Shown: positions 38,995-47,801, counted from the stretch's first letter. The stretch: 64,000 nucleotides of DNA from Olsenella sp. An188 (GCF_002160255.1 NZ_NFKF01000002.1:124001-188000); one strand, 5' to 3'. Translations and numbers: made by a program. Notes: generated by a model from the letters alone, not told the origin.

Positions 38995-39464
38995 GCCTGG
39001 CGCGGCGTCGCCGCGCCGGCACCGGGGCCGGGGGTGCCGGGCCGCGTCCCAAAGAGGACGTCGACGGTGACGTCGATCAGCACGTCGACGGCGCGCTCGA
39101 GCGCGTCGGGGTCGAAGTCGTCCCGAGACATGAGGGCCATGGCGATGATTCGCTGCAGCGTCATGGCGAGCGCCGGATCCGAGGCGGCGTCGCCGAGGAT
39201 TCCGCCGACGAAGCCGCTGCCGACCTCGGGGCCAAGCTGCGCGTCCGCGGGGAGCGCGCGTCGGTTCTCGGCGACGAGCTCTCAGACGAAGTCGTCCTTC
39301 GAGGGGAAGAACCCGTAGAACGTGCCCTTGCCGATGCCCGCCTCCTGCGTGATGTCCTCGATGCGCAGTGCGCGGAAGCCCTTCCTGAGCAGGTGCTCCC
39401 ACCCTATCTCGAGCAGGCGCGCCCTCAGGGCCCACTTGGTCCTCTCGTTGAATATGGCCAGCAT
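38991..39464 (-). pseudogene. TetR-family regulator interrupted by an in-frame TGA
   Basis: The ATG at 39464 (AAGGAAGGGG upstream) opens a TetR HTH: ITQEAGIGKGTFYGFFPSKDDFV. At codon 61 (39282-39284) a TGA occurs. The same frame then continues uninterrupted for 96 codons (ELVAENRRALPADAQLG...DALERAVDVLIDVTVDVLFG) to a TAG at 38991. The C-terminal part looks like a TetR ligand/dimer domain. A single base change (for example CGA, GGA or TGG to TGA) explains it. Without read-through only the 60-residue DNA-binding part is made. It divides sngA from the ATPase gene. Confidence 0.8.
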
Positions 39465-39482
39465 GTCGCCCCTTCCTTTACC

Positions 39483-39524
39483 GACCAAATAATGTGACTG
39501 GTCGTGTTTTCTGGTCATTATTTT
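39483..39524. promoter_or_regulatory. Operator-like repeats between TetR and the ATPase gene
   Basis: The inverted arms AAATAATG (39487-39494) and CATTATTT (39516-39523) enclose two direct CTGGTC copies (39498-39503, 39511-39516); GACCA also occurs at 39484. This AT-rich segment is the only sizeable gap between the divergent TetR pseudogene and the ATPase gene, so it is the likely TetR-type operator and promoter region. Confidence 0.5.
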
Positions 39525-39614
39525 ACGGAAGCACCACAAAGAAAAGAGAACACCTGTTTGCTCGTGGGCTGTCCGTGTGCTATCATCCAAGGTCCCCGGA
39601 AGAGAGGAGCGCGC

Positions 39615-40913
39615 ATGGACGGGAGCACCACGAGGGTGCCGAGGCGCATCGCCGCGGTCATCATCAACTCGCTCAAGGGCGGGGTCGTGCCGCGCATCGG
39701 GCTCCCCTACGTAACCGTGGGCCGCGAGCGCGAGATTCAGGCGCTCCTGCACGACCTCGACCTCGTGGCGGACGGGGGCGCGAGCTTCCGCTTCCTCGTG
39801 GGCCGCTACGGCAGCGGAAAGAGCTTCCTGCTCCAGACCATCCGAACGCACGCCATGGGACGCGGCTTTGTGGTCGCGGACGCCGACCTCTCCCCGGAGA
39901 GGCGCCTCCAGGGCGGACAGGGTCAGGGCCTCGCCACCTACCGCGAGCTCGTGCGCAACCTCTCGACCAAGACGCGCCCGGAGGGAGGGGCGCTCTCGCT
40001 CGTGCTCGACCGCTGGGTGGCGGCGCTTCGCGAGGAGGCGGACCCCGAGGGTGCGCTCGCGCGCCAGCTCGAGCCCGTCCGCGAGCTCGTATGCGGCTTC
40101 GACTTCTCGCGCGTGCTGGAGCTCTACTGGCACGCCTCCCTCGAGGGGGACGACGACCGGCGCGCCGGGGTGGTCAGGTGGCTGCGCGGCGAGTTCCGCA
40201 CCAAGACCGAGGCGCGCTCCGAGCTGGGCGTCAACGCCTGCATCACGGACGACACCTGGTACGAGTACCTCAAGCTCTTCGCCCAGTTCCTCGTCGGGGC
40301 AGGCTACCAGGGCCTTATCGTGCTTGTAGACGAGCTCGTCAACCTCTACAAAATCCCCAACGCAACGTCGCGCCAGTACAACTACGAGAAGATCCTCACC
40401 ATGTACAACGACACGCTCCAGGGCAAGGCCCGCCACCTGGGCATCATCATGGGAGGCACGCCCCAGTCCATCGAGGACCGGCGTCGAGGGGTCTTTAGCT
40501 ACGAGGCGCTGCGAAGCCGCCTCACCCAGGGGCGCTTTGCCGGGGCGGGCCTCTCGGACATGCTCGCGCCCGTCATCCACCTCGAGCCCCTCACCTACGA
40601 GGAGCTCCTCGTGCTCATTGAGAAGCTCGCCGAGATTCACGCGGGCTACTTCGGCTACGAGCGCACCGTCACGGAGGCGCAGCTCGTGAGCTTCCTCAAG
40701 ATCGAGTTTGGCCGCGTGGGCGCGGACACCCACCTCACGCCGCGCGAGGTGATCCGCGACTTCATCGAGCTGCTCGACATCGCGTGCCAGAATCCCGGGG
40801 CGGACGTGGACGAGCTCCTGCGCTCGGACGCGTTCTCGGGCGCCGTGACGTCACCGGTGGCCGCGACAGCCGAGGGGGACGTCGACGAGGCCTACGCGGA
40901 GTTCACGATCTAG
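39615..40913 (+). CDS. sngB: DUF2791/BrxD-like ATP-binding protein, Shango SngB-like
   Basis: A 432-residue AAA+/STAND-like ATPase. Walker A is GRYGSGKSF at 63-71 and Walker B LIVLVDE at 234-240. The motifs VPRIGLPYVTVGREREIQAL, YLKLFAQFLVGAGYQGLIV and MGGTPQSIEDRRRGVFSYEALRSRL are those of the BREX type-2 ATP-binding protein BrxD (DUF2791). With the helicase and TerB protein it makes the complete Shango set. The ATG at 39615 follows GAAGAGAGGAGC. No methyltransferase or PglZ is nearby, arguing against BREX. Confidence 0.87.
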   Translation: MDGSTTRVPRRIAAVIINSLKGGVVPRIGLPYVTVGREREIQALLHDLDLVADGGASFRFLVGRYGSGKSFLLQTIRTHAMGRGFVVADADLSPERRLQGGQGQGLATYRELVRNLSTKTRPEGGALSLVLDRWVAALREEADPEGALARQLEPVRELVCGFDFSRVLELYWHASLEGDDDRRAGVVRWLRGEFRTKTEARSELGVNACITDDTWYEYLKLFAQFLVGAGYQGLIVLVDELVNLYKIPNATSRQYNYEKILTMYNDTLQGKARHLGIIMGGTPQSIEDRRRGVFSYEALRSRLTQGRFAGAGLSDMLAPVIHLEPLTYEELLVLIEKLAEIHAGYFGYERTVTEAQLVSFLKIEFGRVGADTHLTPREVIRDFIELLDIACQNPGADVDELLRSDAFSGAVTSPVAATAEGDVDEAYAEFTI

Positions 40914-40914
40914 C

Positions 40915-41835
40915 TCACGCCTCCCCGTCCTCGCTCCAGACCCTCTCGACCACGTCATGCTCCCCCACGACGCTGGCCGAGTAGACCGGCTCGTCCCGCC
41001 CGCTCGCGTCGAGGCTGAGGTAGCGCGGCTCGCCGCCCTCGCTCGGAAGCTCGTAGCACACGTGCCCCTCCCCCATCCACGAGACACAGCACGGCCGGCC
41101 AAAGCGCTCCTCGAAGTCCCTGACCGACCTCCCGCCCTCGTCAAGGAAGGAGACGGCGTCTTCGACGTCAATCACGGCCCCCGTGGCGTCGTAGCGCAGC
41201 GGGTCGCCGCCCACGACACGCGTCTCCCACTCGAGCGGGTAGTCCAGGTACAGGCGCAGGCCCAAATCCTGGGAGTACTCCGTCTGAGGCTCGTCATAGA
41301 TCATCGCGCTGTAGAAGTCCTCGGAGAAGACCGCAAGGGAGCTGACCCCCACCTCTCCCCCGTCGGCGTCATCCTCCGTCACGAGCGTCACGAGGCACCA
41401 GAAGTTGCGCCCGCCGCAGGTCATCAGGAAGTCAAACTCAAGCTCGACGCGCCTCATGCGGTCGTCGACGCTCTCGCGCTCGACGGGTCGCGCCGCCGAG
41501 TCCCGGTCGACGTATCCCACGGGACCGGAGCAGGCCTCGACGAGCTTTGCGGCGGTGGCGTCAAGGCCCTCGGACGAGGCGCGCGCGTTGGGCGAGAAGA
41601 GCCCGACCACGCCGTCGCGGTCGCCCTCCTCGAGCGCGGCGACGAGGGCGTCCACGGCGTCGAGGCACGCCTGCTGCCGCGAGCTCACGTACTTCTCGCC
41701 CGTGACGCCGCTTCCGACCAGCCTGGCCAGCGTGTCTGCGGGGCCCGAGCACCCGACGCACAGCGCCACGGCAACCAGAGCGGAGGCGAGCGCGGCGAGG
41801 TGCCGGGCGCGACCCCCGTGACGACGTCCCACCAT
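40915..41835 (-). CDS. Lipoprotein of unknown function within the Shango-like locus
   Basis: A 306-residue exported protein. An arginine-rich start and hydrophobic core (LAALASALVAVALCVGC) end at Cys29, a probable lipobox Cys. The mature part is acidic, with one early motif (ACLDAVDALVAALEEGDRDGVVGLFS) resembling DUF5104-type lipoproteins, in which short helices precede a nuclear-transport-factor-like fold. Later segments (LEFDFLMTCGGRNFWCLVTL) carry Cys. GGAAGGAGGCAGAC precedes the ATG. It is convergent with the ATPase (one-base gap) and divergent from the helicase, sharing a symmetric promoter. Function unknown. Confidence 0.7.
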   Translation of the reverse strand: MVGRRHGGRARHLAALASALVAVALCVGCSGPADTLARLVGSGVTGEKYVSSRQQACLDAVDALVAALEEGDRDGVVGLFSPNARASSEGLDATAAKLVEACSGPVGYVDRDSAARPVERESVDDRMRRVELEFDFLMTCGGRNFWCLVTLVTEDDADGGEVGVSSLAVFSEDFYSAMIYDEPQTEYSQDLGLRLYLDYPLEWETRVVGGDPLRYDATGAVIDVEDAVSFLDEGGRSVRDFEERFGRPCCVSWMGEGHVCYELPSEGGEPRYLSLDASGRDEPVYSASVVGEHDVVERVWSEDGEA

Positions 41836-41860
41836 GTCTGCCTCCTTCCCTCCGCCTACC

Positions 41861-41896
41861 ACTTGACTATAGAAACATTTGTTCCTATAGTCAAGT
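41861..41896. promoter_or_regulatory. Perfectly symmetric divergent promoter
   Basis: ACTTGACTATAG (41861-41872) and CTATAGTCAAGT (41885-41896) are perfect 12-base inverted arms. On each strand this reads TTGACT-17 bases-TATAGT, close to the consensus housekeeping promoter (one mismatch per box). The element therefore drives the helicase on plus and the lipoprotein on minus with equal geometry. It could also be covered by a dimeric repressor, because the -35 and -10 boxes lie in the palindrome arms. Confidence 0.8.
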
Positions 41897-41912
41897 CAGG
41901 AAGGAGGCTGCC

Positions 41913-44285
41913 ATGGGAGTGTTCGATCGCTACGCGCCGTTCGTGCAGGACTTCATCTACGCGCACGAGTGGGAGAACCTGCGCGGCATCCAGGTGGCCG
42001 CCGGCGAGGCCATCTTTGACACGGAAGACCACGTGCTGCTGTGCGCCTCCACGGCCTCCGGCAAGACCGAGGCCGCCTTCTTCCCCATCCTCTCCGAGTT
42101 CTGGGAAGATCCTCCCGCCTCGGTGGGCGCGCTCTACATAGGCCCCACCAAGGCCCTCATCAACGATCAGTTCTATCGCCTCGAGGAGCTGTGCGAGGAG
42201 GCGGGCATCGCCGTGTGGCACTGGCACGGGGACGTCTCATCCTCGCACAAGGCGAAGCTCATGCGACGGCCCTCGGGCATCCTGCAGATCACGCCGGAGT
42301 CCCTCGAGGCCATGCTCGTGCGCAGGCACGCCGCCGTGGCCAAGCTCTTCTGCGACCTGCGCTACGTGGTCATCGACGAGGTCCACTCGCTGCTGAGGCA
42401 GGACCGAGGCGGCCAGACGCTCTGCCTCATAGAGCGCCTCTCGCGCGTCGCCGGCGTGAGCCCGAGGCGCATAGGACTCTCCGCCACCATAGGCGATCCC
42501 GAGGCCGTGGGTGCGTTTCTCGCCGCGGGAACCGGCCGCAACACGATCATCCCCCGGGTCAGCGAGCCGCCCCGCACCTGGCGCCTCTCGATGGAGCACT
42601 TCTACACCGGCGGCCCCCAGGCCGACGAGGGCACAAGCCAGACCACGAGAAGCGAAGTCGAGGCAGACGTCATCTCGATGGAGCCGGGGGCGCCGGGACT
42701 ACCCCTGTGCTCAAACAGCTTCGGCGCACAGGGCGCGCCTGCAGAACTGCGCGCGGAGGTAGTCCCGGCGCCCGTCGAGCATCCCACCGACCTTGCGCCC
42801 GTGAACTCAGATCCGGGACTGGGATACATCTTCGAGCACACCCGCGGCCGCAAGTGCCTCGTCTTCTGCAACTCGCGCGAGGAGGCCGAGGAGGTCACCA
42901 CGACGCTGCGGCGCTACTGCGAGGCCAACGGGGAGCCGGACCGCTTCCTCATCCACCACGGCAACCTCTCCGCCGCCATCCGAGAGAGCGCCGAGGAGCT
43001 CATGCGCGACGAGGAGACCGCGCTCACCACCGTGGCCACCGCAACCCTGGAGCTCGGCATCGACGTGGGCCGGCTCGAGCGCGCGTTCCAGATAGACGCC
43101 CCGTTCACCGTGTCGGGGTTCCTCCAGCGCATGGGCCGGACGGGCAGGCGCGGCGCGCCCCCGGAGATGTGGTTCGTCATGCGGGAGGAGCCGCAGGAGG
43201 CGCGCGCCCTTCTCCCCGAGACCATACCCTGGAAGCTCCTGCAGGGCATCGCCCTCGTCCAGCTCTACCGAGAAGAGCGCTGGGTGGAGCCGCCCAACCT
43301 CGACCGGCTGCCCTACAGCCTGCTCTGCCACCAGACGCTCGCCACGCTCGCCTCGGAGGGAGAGCTTACGCCCGCCCAGCTGGCGAGCCGCGTGCTCACG
43401 CTCACCTACTTCCACCGCGTCAGCACGGACGACTTCCGCGTTCTGCTGCGCCACCTGCTGCGCAACGACTTCGTCGAGCAGACCGAGTCGGGCGGCCTCA
43501 TCGTGGGCCTTGCCGGCGAGCGCGTCACGAGCTCCTACAAGTTCTTCGCGGTCTTCCAGGAGAACGTGGAGTACACCGTGCGCTCGGACTCCACCGAGAT
43601 TGGCACCCTGTGCGCCCCGCCGCCTCCCGGCGAGAAGGTGGCCATAGCCGGCCACGTCTGGGTGGTGGACGAGGTTGACCACGAGCGCCACCTGCTCTAC
43701 GTCACGCAGGTCAAGGGCAAGGTACCCGCCTACTTTGGGGACGTGGCAGGAGACATCAACACGCACATCCTGGAGCGCATGCGCCGCGTGCTCGAGGAGG
43801 GCAGCGCCTACCCCTACCTCATGGACCACGCGCGCGCCAGGCTGCGCGAGGCGAGGCACGTGGCGCGGGCGTCGCGCCTCACCGAGGGTCCCCTCGTCTG
43901 CCTGGGCGAGAACGACAAGGGCCAGACCATGTACTGCCTGCTGCCGTGGCTGGGAAGCTACGCGTTTCTCGCCCTGGAGCGGCTCGTCAAGATCAAGTGC
44001 GCGGGCGAGCTGGGCATCAAGGGCGTGAGCTCGTCGAGGCCGTACTTCATCACCTTCGTGATGCGCGAGGACGAGCGTGCGTTCTTCCACGTGGTGTGCG
44101 ACGCCGCCGAGCGCCTGGAGGACCCGATGGAGCTCCTCTACCCCGCCGAGGTCCCCTACTTCGAGAAGTACGACGAGCTCGTTCCCGAGGAGCTCATCCG
44201 CAAGGGCTTCGCGTGCGGCGTGCTCGACGTTGCCGGAATGAAGGCCCGCGTGGCCGAGTGGGGCCGCAGGCTGCTCGAGGGGTGA
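41913..44285 (+). CDS. sngC: Lhr-like superfamily 2 helicase, Shango SngC-like
   Basis: A 790-residue DNA helicase: Walker A ASTASGKT at 45-52, DEVH at 155-158, SAT at 190-192 and QRMGRTGRRG at 405-414. The following TLASEGELTPAQLASRVL region is a winged-helix part as in Lhr and BrxHI. An acidic/proline-rich insertion (about 233-305) lies between the two RecA domains. Rare ATA codons are more frequent than in neighbouring genes, suggesting different ancestry. AGGAAGGAGG precedes the ATG. With the TerB protein and ATPase this fits a Shango-type defence set. Confidence 0.88.
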   Translation: MGVFDRYAPFVQDFIYAHEWENLRGIQVAAGEAIFDTEDHVLLCASTASGKTEAAFFPILSEFWEDPPASVGALYIGPTKALINDQFYRLEELCEEAGIAVWHWHGDVSSSHKAKLMRRPSGILQITPESLEAMLVRRHAAVAKLFCDLRYVVIDEVHSLLRQDRGGQTLCLIERLSRVAGVSPRRIGLSATIGDPEAVGAFLAAGTGRNTIIPRVSEPPRTWRLSMEHFYTGGPQADEGTSQTTRSEVEADVISMEPGAPGLPLCSNSFGAQGAPAELRAEVVPAPVEHPTDLAPVNSDPGLGYIFEHTRGRKCLVFCNSREEAEEVTTTLRRYCEANGEPDRFLIHHGNLSAAIRESAEELMRDEETALTTVATATLELGIDVGRLERAFQIDAPFTVSGFLQRMGRTGRRGAPPEMWFVMREEPQEARALLPETIPWKLLQGIALVQLYREERWVEPPNLDRLPYSLLCHQTLATLASEGELTPAQLASRVLTLTYFHRVSTDDFRVLLRHLLRNDFVEQTESGGLIVGLAGERVTSSYKFFAVFQENVEYTVRSDSTEIGTLCAPPPPGEKVAIAGHVWVVDEVDHERHLLYVTQVKGKVPAYFGDVAGDINTHILERMRRVLEEGSAYPYLMDHARARLREARHVARASRLTEGPLVCLGENDKGQTMYCLLPWLGSYAFLALERLVKIKCAGELGIKGVSSSRPYFITFVMREDERAFFHVVCDAAERLEDPMELLYPAEVPYFEKYDELVPEELIRKGFACGVLDVAGMKARVAEWGRRLLEG

Positions 44286-44691
44286 GAAGAGCACCGCGGC
44301 TAGCTACGCCCTCTCGCACGTGGCGGCCACACGCTTTCCCGAAAAAGCAATCCCCCACCGCAGGCGGCCGGAAGCGACGACGGGCAGGTCATCAGCGTCA
44401 TAGCCGCGATTCCCTATCTGAGCAACGCCCTGGCGAGCAAGCCCGGCGAGCTCGCCCTCGGGTGCGTCGTGCTGATACAGGTTAGAGGCAGGACCGTCCT
44501 TCGCCCCACCCCGTCACCGAGCAGTGGCGTAGCTTTAGGCTTGTCAGTGGTTTATTTTGAGAACGCAAGGCACCCCTTGAGAGGACAGCTCGTCTACCAG
44601 GTAATTTGGCAAGCGCGCTCAAACGTACCACCCAAGAGGTCCAGAAAAACCGCTGGCAACCCCATCTTGCGCTGACTTTAGACGCAACGCG
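44286..44691. other. Intergenic stretch without a supported gene
   Basis: About 400 bases between the helicase stop and the terminator of the dehydrogenase gene. In one forward frame 44364-44480 reads AAGSDDGQVISVIAAIPYL, a protein-like segment using ATA codons, but no start with ribosome binding site or conserved domain can be assigned. It may be the remnant of a membrane protein gene. Confidence 0.4.
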
Positions 44692-44735
44692 GGCGGGCCG
44701 TGCCCTCGCAAGAAAAAGGCACGACCCGCCCACAC
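44692..44735 (-). terminator. Terminator after the 3-hydroxyacyl-CoA dehydrogenase gene
   Basis: GGGCGGGCCGTGCC and GGCACGACCCGCCC pair with one mismatch around a loop containing AAGAAAAA. It begins about 20 bases past the stop codon of the minus-strand gene at 44754. Confidence 0.75.
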
Positions 44736-44753
44736 GAGGAACCGTCCAGAGGC

Positions 44754-45710
44754 CTACTCGTACTTGTAGAAGCCCTCGCCCGCGGCGACGCCGGTCTTGC
44801 CCGCGTCGATGTAGCTCTTCAGCAGCGCGACGCTCCTCGCCACCGTGGAGTCGGGGTTCTGCGCCGCCGGGTCCATGCCGATGATCTTCCAGGCCAGCGG
44901 CAGGCCGATGCGGTCAAGCTTGCGGAACGGGCTCTGCATGGGGTCGGCGCCCGTGGCGAGCGTCCAGGTGAGGTCGACGGTCTCCACGTCCGCGACGCCG
45001 TCGGCCACCAGCCCCACCGCCGCCTTGAGCCACGGGATGAGCAGGGTGTTCAGGATGTAGCCCGGCTGCTCCTTGTTGAGCGGCAGGCCAACCATGCCGA
45101 TCGCCTTGGCAAAGTCCTTCGCCAGCTCAAAAGTCTCGTCGCTCGTCTTGTCCTGGCGCATGAGCTCGGTGATGTTGTTGCGCCAGATCTGGTTGGCAAA
45201 GTGGAAGGACATGAAACGGTCCGGGCGACCGGTCGCCTCCGCAAACATGCTCGGCAGCATCGTGGACGAGTCGGTGAGAAGAACCGTCCGCTCCGGGAGG
45301 TGCTTGGCGAGCTCCGTGTAGAACGCGGTCTTCTCCGCGGGGTTCTCGTTGATGCACTCGACCACGACGTCGGCGTTGCCGAAGGCGATGTCGTAGTCCA
45401 CGACAAAGCTGATGGCGTCGAGACGCTCCTCGGCCTGCGCCTTGAGCTCGTCGATCTGCTCGGGGGTGAGGTCGCGCTCGTCGGAGAGCCCGCGGCAGTA
45501 CGCCCCGGGGTCGCCCGACTTCATCTGCTCGAGCGCGTCGAGGTACTGGCCGCGCACCATCTCAAAGCGCGGCATCGCGCGGGCGATGGACTCCTCGCTG
45601 CGCACCCACACCGTGACGTTGTAGCCCTTGTAGGCAATCTGCGACGCGATCTGGCTGCCCTGCGTACCGCCGCCAGCTACCGTAACGTTGCGAACGTCCT
45701 CGACCTTCAT
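44754..45710 (-). CDS. 3-hydroxyacyl-CoA dehydrogenase-like protein
   Basis: An NAD(P)-dependent enzyme of the 3-hydroxyacyl-CoA dehydrogenase family, 318 residues. The Rossmann loop is VTVAGGGTQGSQIA (Gly13-Gly18), with a Gln instead of the usual Met/Val in GAGTMG. The catalytic His is in FMSFHFANQIWRNN, and GYILNTLLIPWLKAAVGLVADGVAD begins the C-terminal helical domain. The family includes 3-hydroxybutyryl-CoA dehydrogenase of butyrate fermentation. No thiolase or crotonase is adjacent, so the substrate is uncertain. The ATG at 45710 has GGGAG upstream. Confidence 0.85.
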   Translation of the reverse strand: MKVEDVRNVTVAGGGTQGSQIASQIAYKGYNVTVWVRSEESIARAMPRFEMVRGQYLDALEQMKSGDPGAYCRGLSDERDLTPEQIDELKAQAEERLDAISFVVDYDIAFGNADVVVECINENPAEKTAFYTELAKHLPERTVLLTDSSTMLPSMFAEATGRPDRFMSFHFANQIWRNNITELMRQDKTSDETFELAKDFAKAIGMVGLPLNKEQPGYILNTLLIPWLKAAVGLVADGVADVETVDLTWTLATGADPMQSPFRKLDRIGLPLAWKIIGMDPAAQNPDSTVARSVALLKSYIDAGKTGVAAGEGFYKYE

Positions 45711-46251
45711 TGGAACACTCCCTTCGTCGGTTTCAAGACAAGGGGAAGTGTGCCCCCAAACAACAATCTGGCGAGAAGAACCTCGGACGGACGGCTCCTC
45801 CTCTCGGTTAGCGGCGGGAGGAGGGGTCGTCATGCCAATAAAATTGCGCCTAGACACTGTCAGGCTTGACGAGATAAACCACAGCCGTTCCCTGTTTTAC
45901 AACAGCTCGGCACGCCCTCTCTCGGGCCCACGCATCACTCCTCTGCCGCCCAGAGCAGAATCCGCTCAATAGGTAGTAGCCCGATTTGAAAACGCGAGCC
46001 AGCGAGGCGCGGTACCTGCGGCCAGTCCTCACGGCATCTGGAGTCGGCTCATATGGTACCGCCCGTAAAATCCGCAGCAGAGGCGCCTGAATGGCAGGCA
46101 CCGCAAAGCGGAAAGAAGTTTGCGCCCATTCCCAAGAAGAAAAGGCCCCCCGATGCTCACGAAAGAAGGAGTCCCGCAAACCGAAACCGCGACCGCCCCG
46201 CACTCGAGCAAGCGCGACATCCCCACATGCAACAAGGCGCTGCTGGTAACG
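45711..46251. other. Intergenic region with lower GC, no supported gene
   Basis: About 540 bases upstream of the dehydrogenase gene. Open frames exist on both strands but show no family match, ribosome binding site or codon bias. GCGAGAAGAACC occurs at 45771. The composition is clearly less GC-rich than the window average, consistent with decayed mobile DNA next to the IS element. Confidence 0.4.
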
Positions 46252-47567
46252 TACAATTTCTTGCGCACTTTGACAGCGGAATAGCGTCCAGGTAGGAAGG
46301 AGGGCACGGTCTGTCCCGGTATGATTCGAGTTGTCGAGACAAGAGTCATGTTGGAGGAGAGCCATGCCCGAGCCTATCGTAACATTGAACGAGGAGTCCC
46401 TGAAGTCCGACCTGCGCGAGCTCGTCAGGGGGACCGTCGAGGACACCCTGAACGGCCCGCTCGAGGAGGAGGCCGGACCTGGTCGGCACGGAGCGCTACG
46501 AGAGTACCGCGGAGAGGGAAGCCTACCGCGCGGGCCACTACGACCGGAAGCTGGCCACCACCTCGGGGGAGGTGACCATCCACATGCCCAAGCTGAAGGG
46601 GATGCGGTTCACCACGTCGATCATCGAGCGCTACCGCAGACGCGAGACCTCGGTCGAGGAGACGATGATCGAGATGTACCTGGCGGGGGTCTCGACTAGG
46701 CGGATCGAGGAGGTCTCGGAGATCCTCTGGGGCTCGAGCGTCTCCGCCGCAACCGTCTCCAATCTAAACGAGAAGGCGTTCGTGTCGGACGGGGAGGGCG
46801 CAACCGCCCGCTCGAGAGGGTCTACCCCTACGTCTACGTCGACGGCATCTACCTCAAGCGCAGCTGGGGCGAGGGCTACGAGAACGTGGCTGTGATGGTC
46901 GCCATAGGGGTGAACGACGACGGCTACCGCGAGGTCATAGGAGCCGCCGAGGGCTTCACGGAGTACGCCAAGTGCTGGCGCGAGTTCCTCTTGTGGCTGA
47001 GGGCCAGGGACCTCAGGGGCGTGCGCATGTTCACCGGCGACAAGGCCGCCAGGATGGTCGGGTCGATCGCCGAGGTGTTCCCCGAGGCGGCCTACCAGCG
47101 CTGCACGGTCCACTTCTACCGCAACGTACTGGCGAAGGTGCCGAGGACGAGGCGTGCGAAGGGGGCCGCGATGCTCAAGGCGATCCACGCCATGGAGTCG
47201 CGCGAGGCCTCCGAGGCCAAGGCCCTTGCCGTGACTGACGAGCTCGAGTCTATGAGGCTCGGGGAGACCACGAATGTCGCGCGCGAGGGGTACGCCGAGA
47301 CCCTGATCTACACTCGCTTCCCGCGAGAGCACTGGAGGAGAATCAGGACCAACAATGCCATCGAGCGGCTCAACCGCGAGATTCGCCGTCGCACCCGCGT
47401 TGTAGGCACCTTCCCGGACGGGAGGAGCGCCCTCATGCTCGTGACCGCGAGGCTGAAGTACGTCGTCGAGAGCGAATGGGGCTCCCGCCGATACCTGGAC
47501 GTGACGCTGCTGTAGGAGTGGCCGCACCGTGAGGCGGGCCTATAGGAAAGTTCGCAAGAATCTTGAC
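46252..47567 (+). mobile_element. IS256-family insertion sequence, degenerate
   Basis: The transposase remnant is flanked by imperfect terminal inverted repeats. TTTCTTGCGCACTTT near 46257-46271 (left) pairs with AAAGTTCGCAAGAAT near 47547-47562 (right), giving an element of about 1.3 kb, the usual IS256 size. No target duplication could be recognised, so the exact ends are uncertain. Confidence 0.65.
46364..47515 (+). pseudogene. IS256-family (mutator-type) transposase, two frameshifts
   Basis: Begins MPEPIVTLNEESLKSDLREL with GGAGGAGAG upstream. Near 46481 one extra G in GGCCGGACC shifts the frame. The second segment reads HMPKLKGMRFTTSIIERYRRRE and ILWGSSVSAATVSNLNEKAF. Near 46797 one missing base shifts it back to the original frame. 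The last segment contains YVYVDGIYLKRSW, VRMFTGDKAARMVGSIAE and RRIRTNNAIERLNREIRRR, which supply the DDE residues. The protein is therefore interrupted twice and the copy should be inactive unless recoded. Confidence 0.85.
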
Positions 47568-47584
47568 GGTACCGGGGCGGCAGG

Positions 47585-47801
47585 CTGCTTACGAATCCGG
47601 GGTTATGGCAATGCGGGGTGTTGGGGCTGCTTACGAATCCCGGGTTATGGCAGCGCGAGGCGGCGGAACGCTTAGTAATTCGGGGTTATGGCACTTATCG
47701 CCGGGCGAGAAGAACCTTTTTGCTGCTTGAGCCGTGCCACAACCCGGGATTGTTAAGCAGGTTTGGCGCGCTCGCTGCCATAACCCGGATTGTTAAGCAG
47801 C
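47585..47801. repeat. Five-copy palindromic repeat cluster (CTGCTTAC-AATCCGGGTTATGGCA)
   Basis: Three copies in one orientation (47585-47610, 47627-47652, 47670-47693) and two inverted copies (47735-47760, 47777-47800) of a 25-base word with core AATCCSGGGTTATGGCA. The inverted copies read TGCCATAACCCGGATT. A GGGCGAGAAGAACC word occurs between the two orientations (47704) and GGTTCTTCTCGCC just after the last copy (47808). The region can form a large cruciform. It has no coding potential. Confidence 0.8.

Noticed and set aside
39282-39284. Selenocysteine codon in the TetR gene
   Set aside because: TetR proteins are not known selenoproteins and no convincing SECIS-like stem was seen right after the TGA; a nonsense mutation is simpler.
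37396-44285. BREX type 2 system
   Set aside because: The ATPase and helicase resemble BrxD and BrxHI, but PglX methylase, PglZ and PglW/Y are absent and a TerB protein is present, which fits Shango better.
45850-46446. Open frame of about 198 codons on the minus strand
   Set aside because: No ribosome binding site, no recognisable motif, overlaps the IS left end and shows no codon bias.
47585-47801. CRISPR array
   Set aside because: Repeats occur in both orientations with unequal gaps and there are no cas genes.
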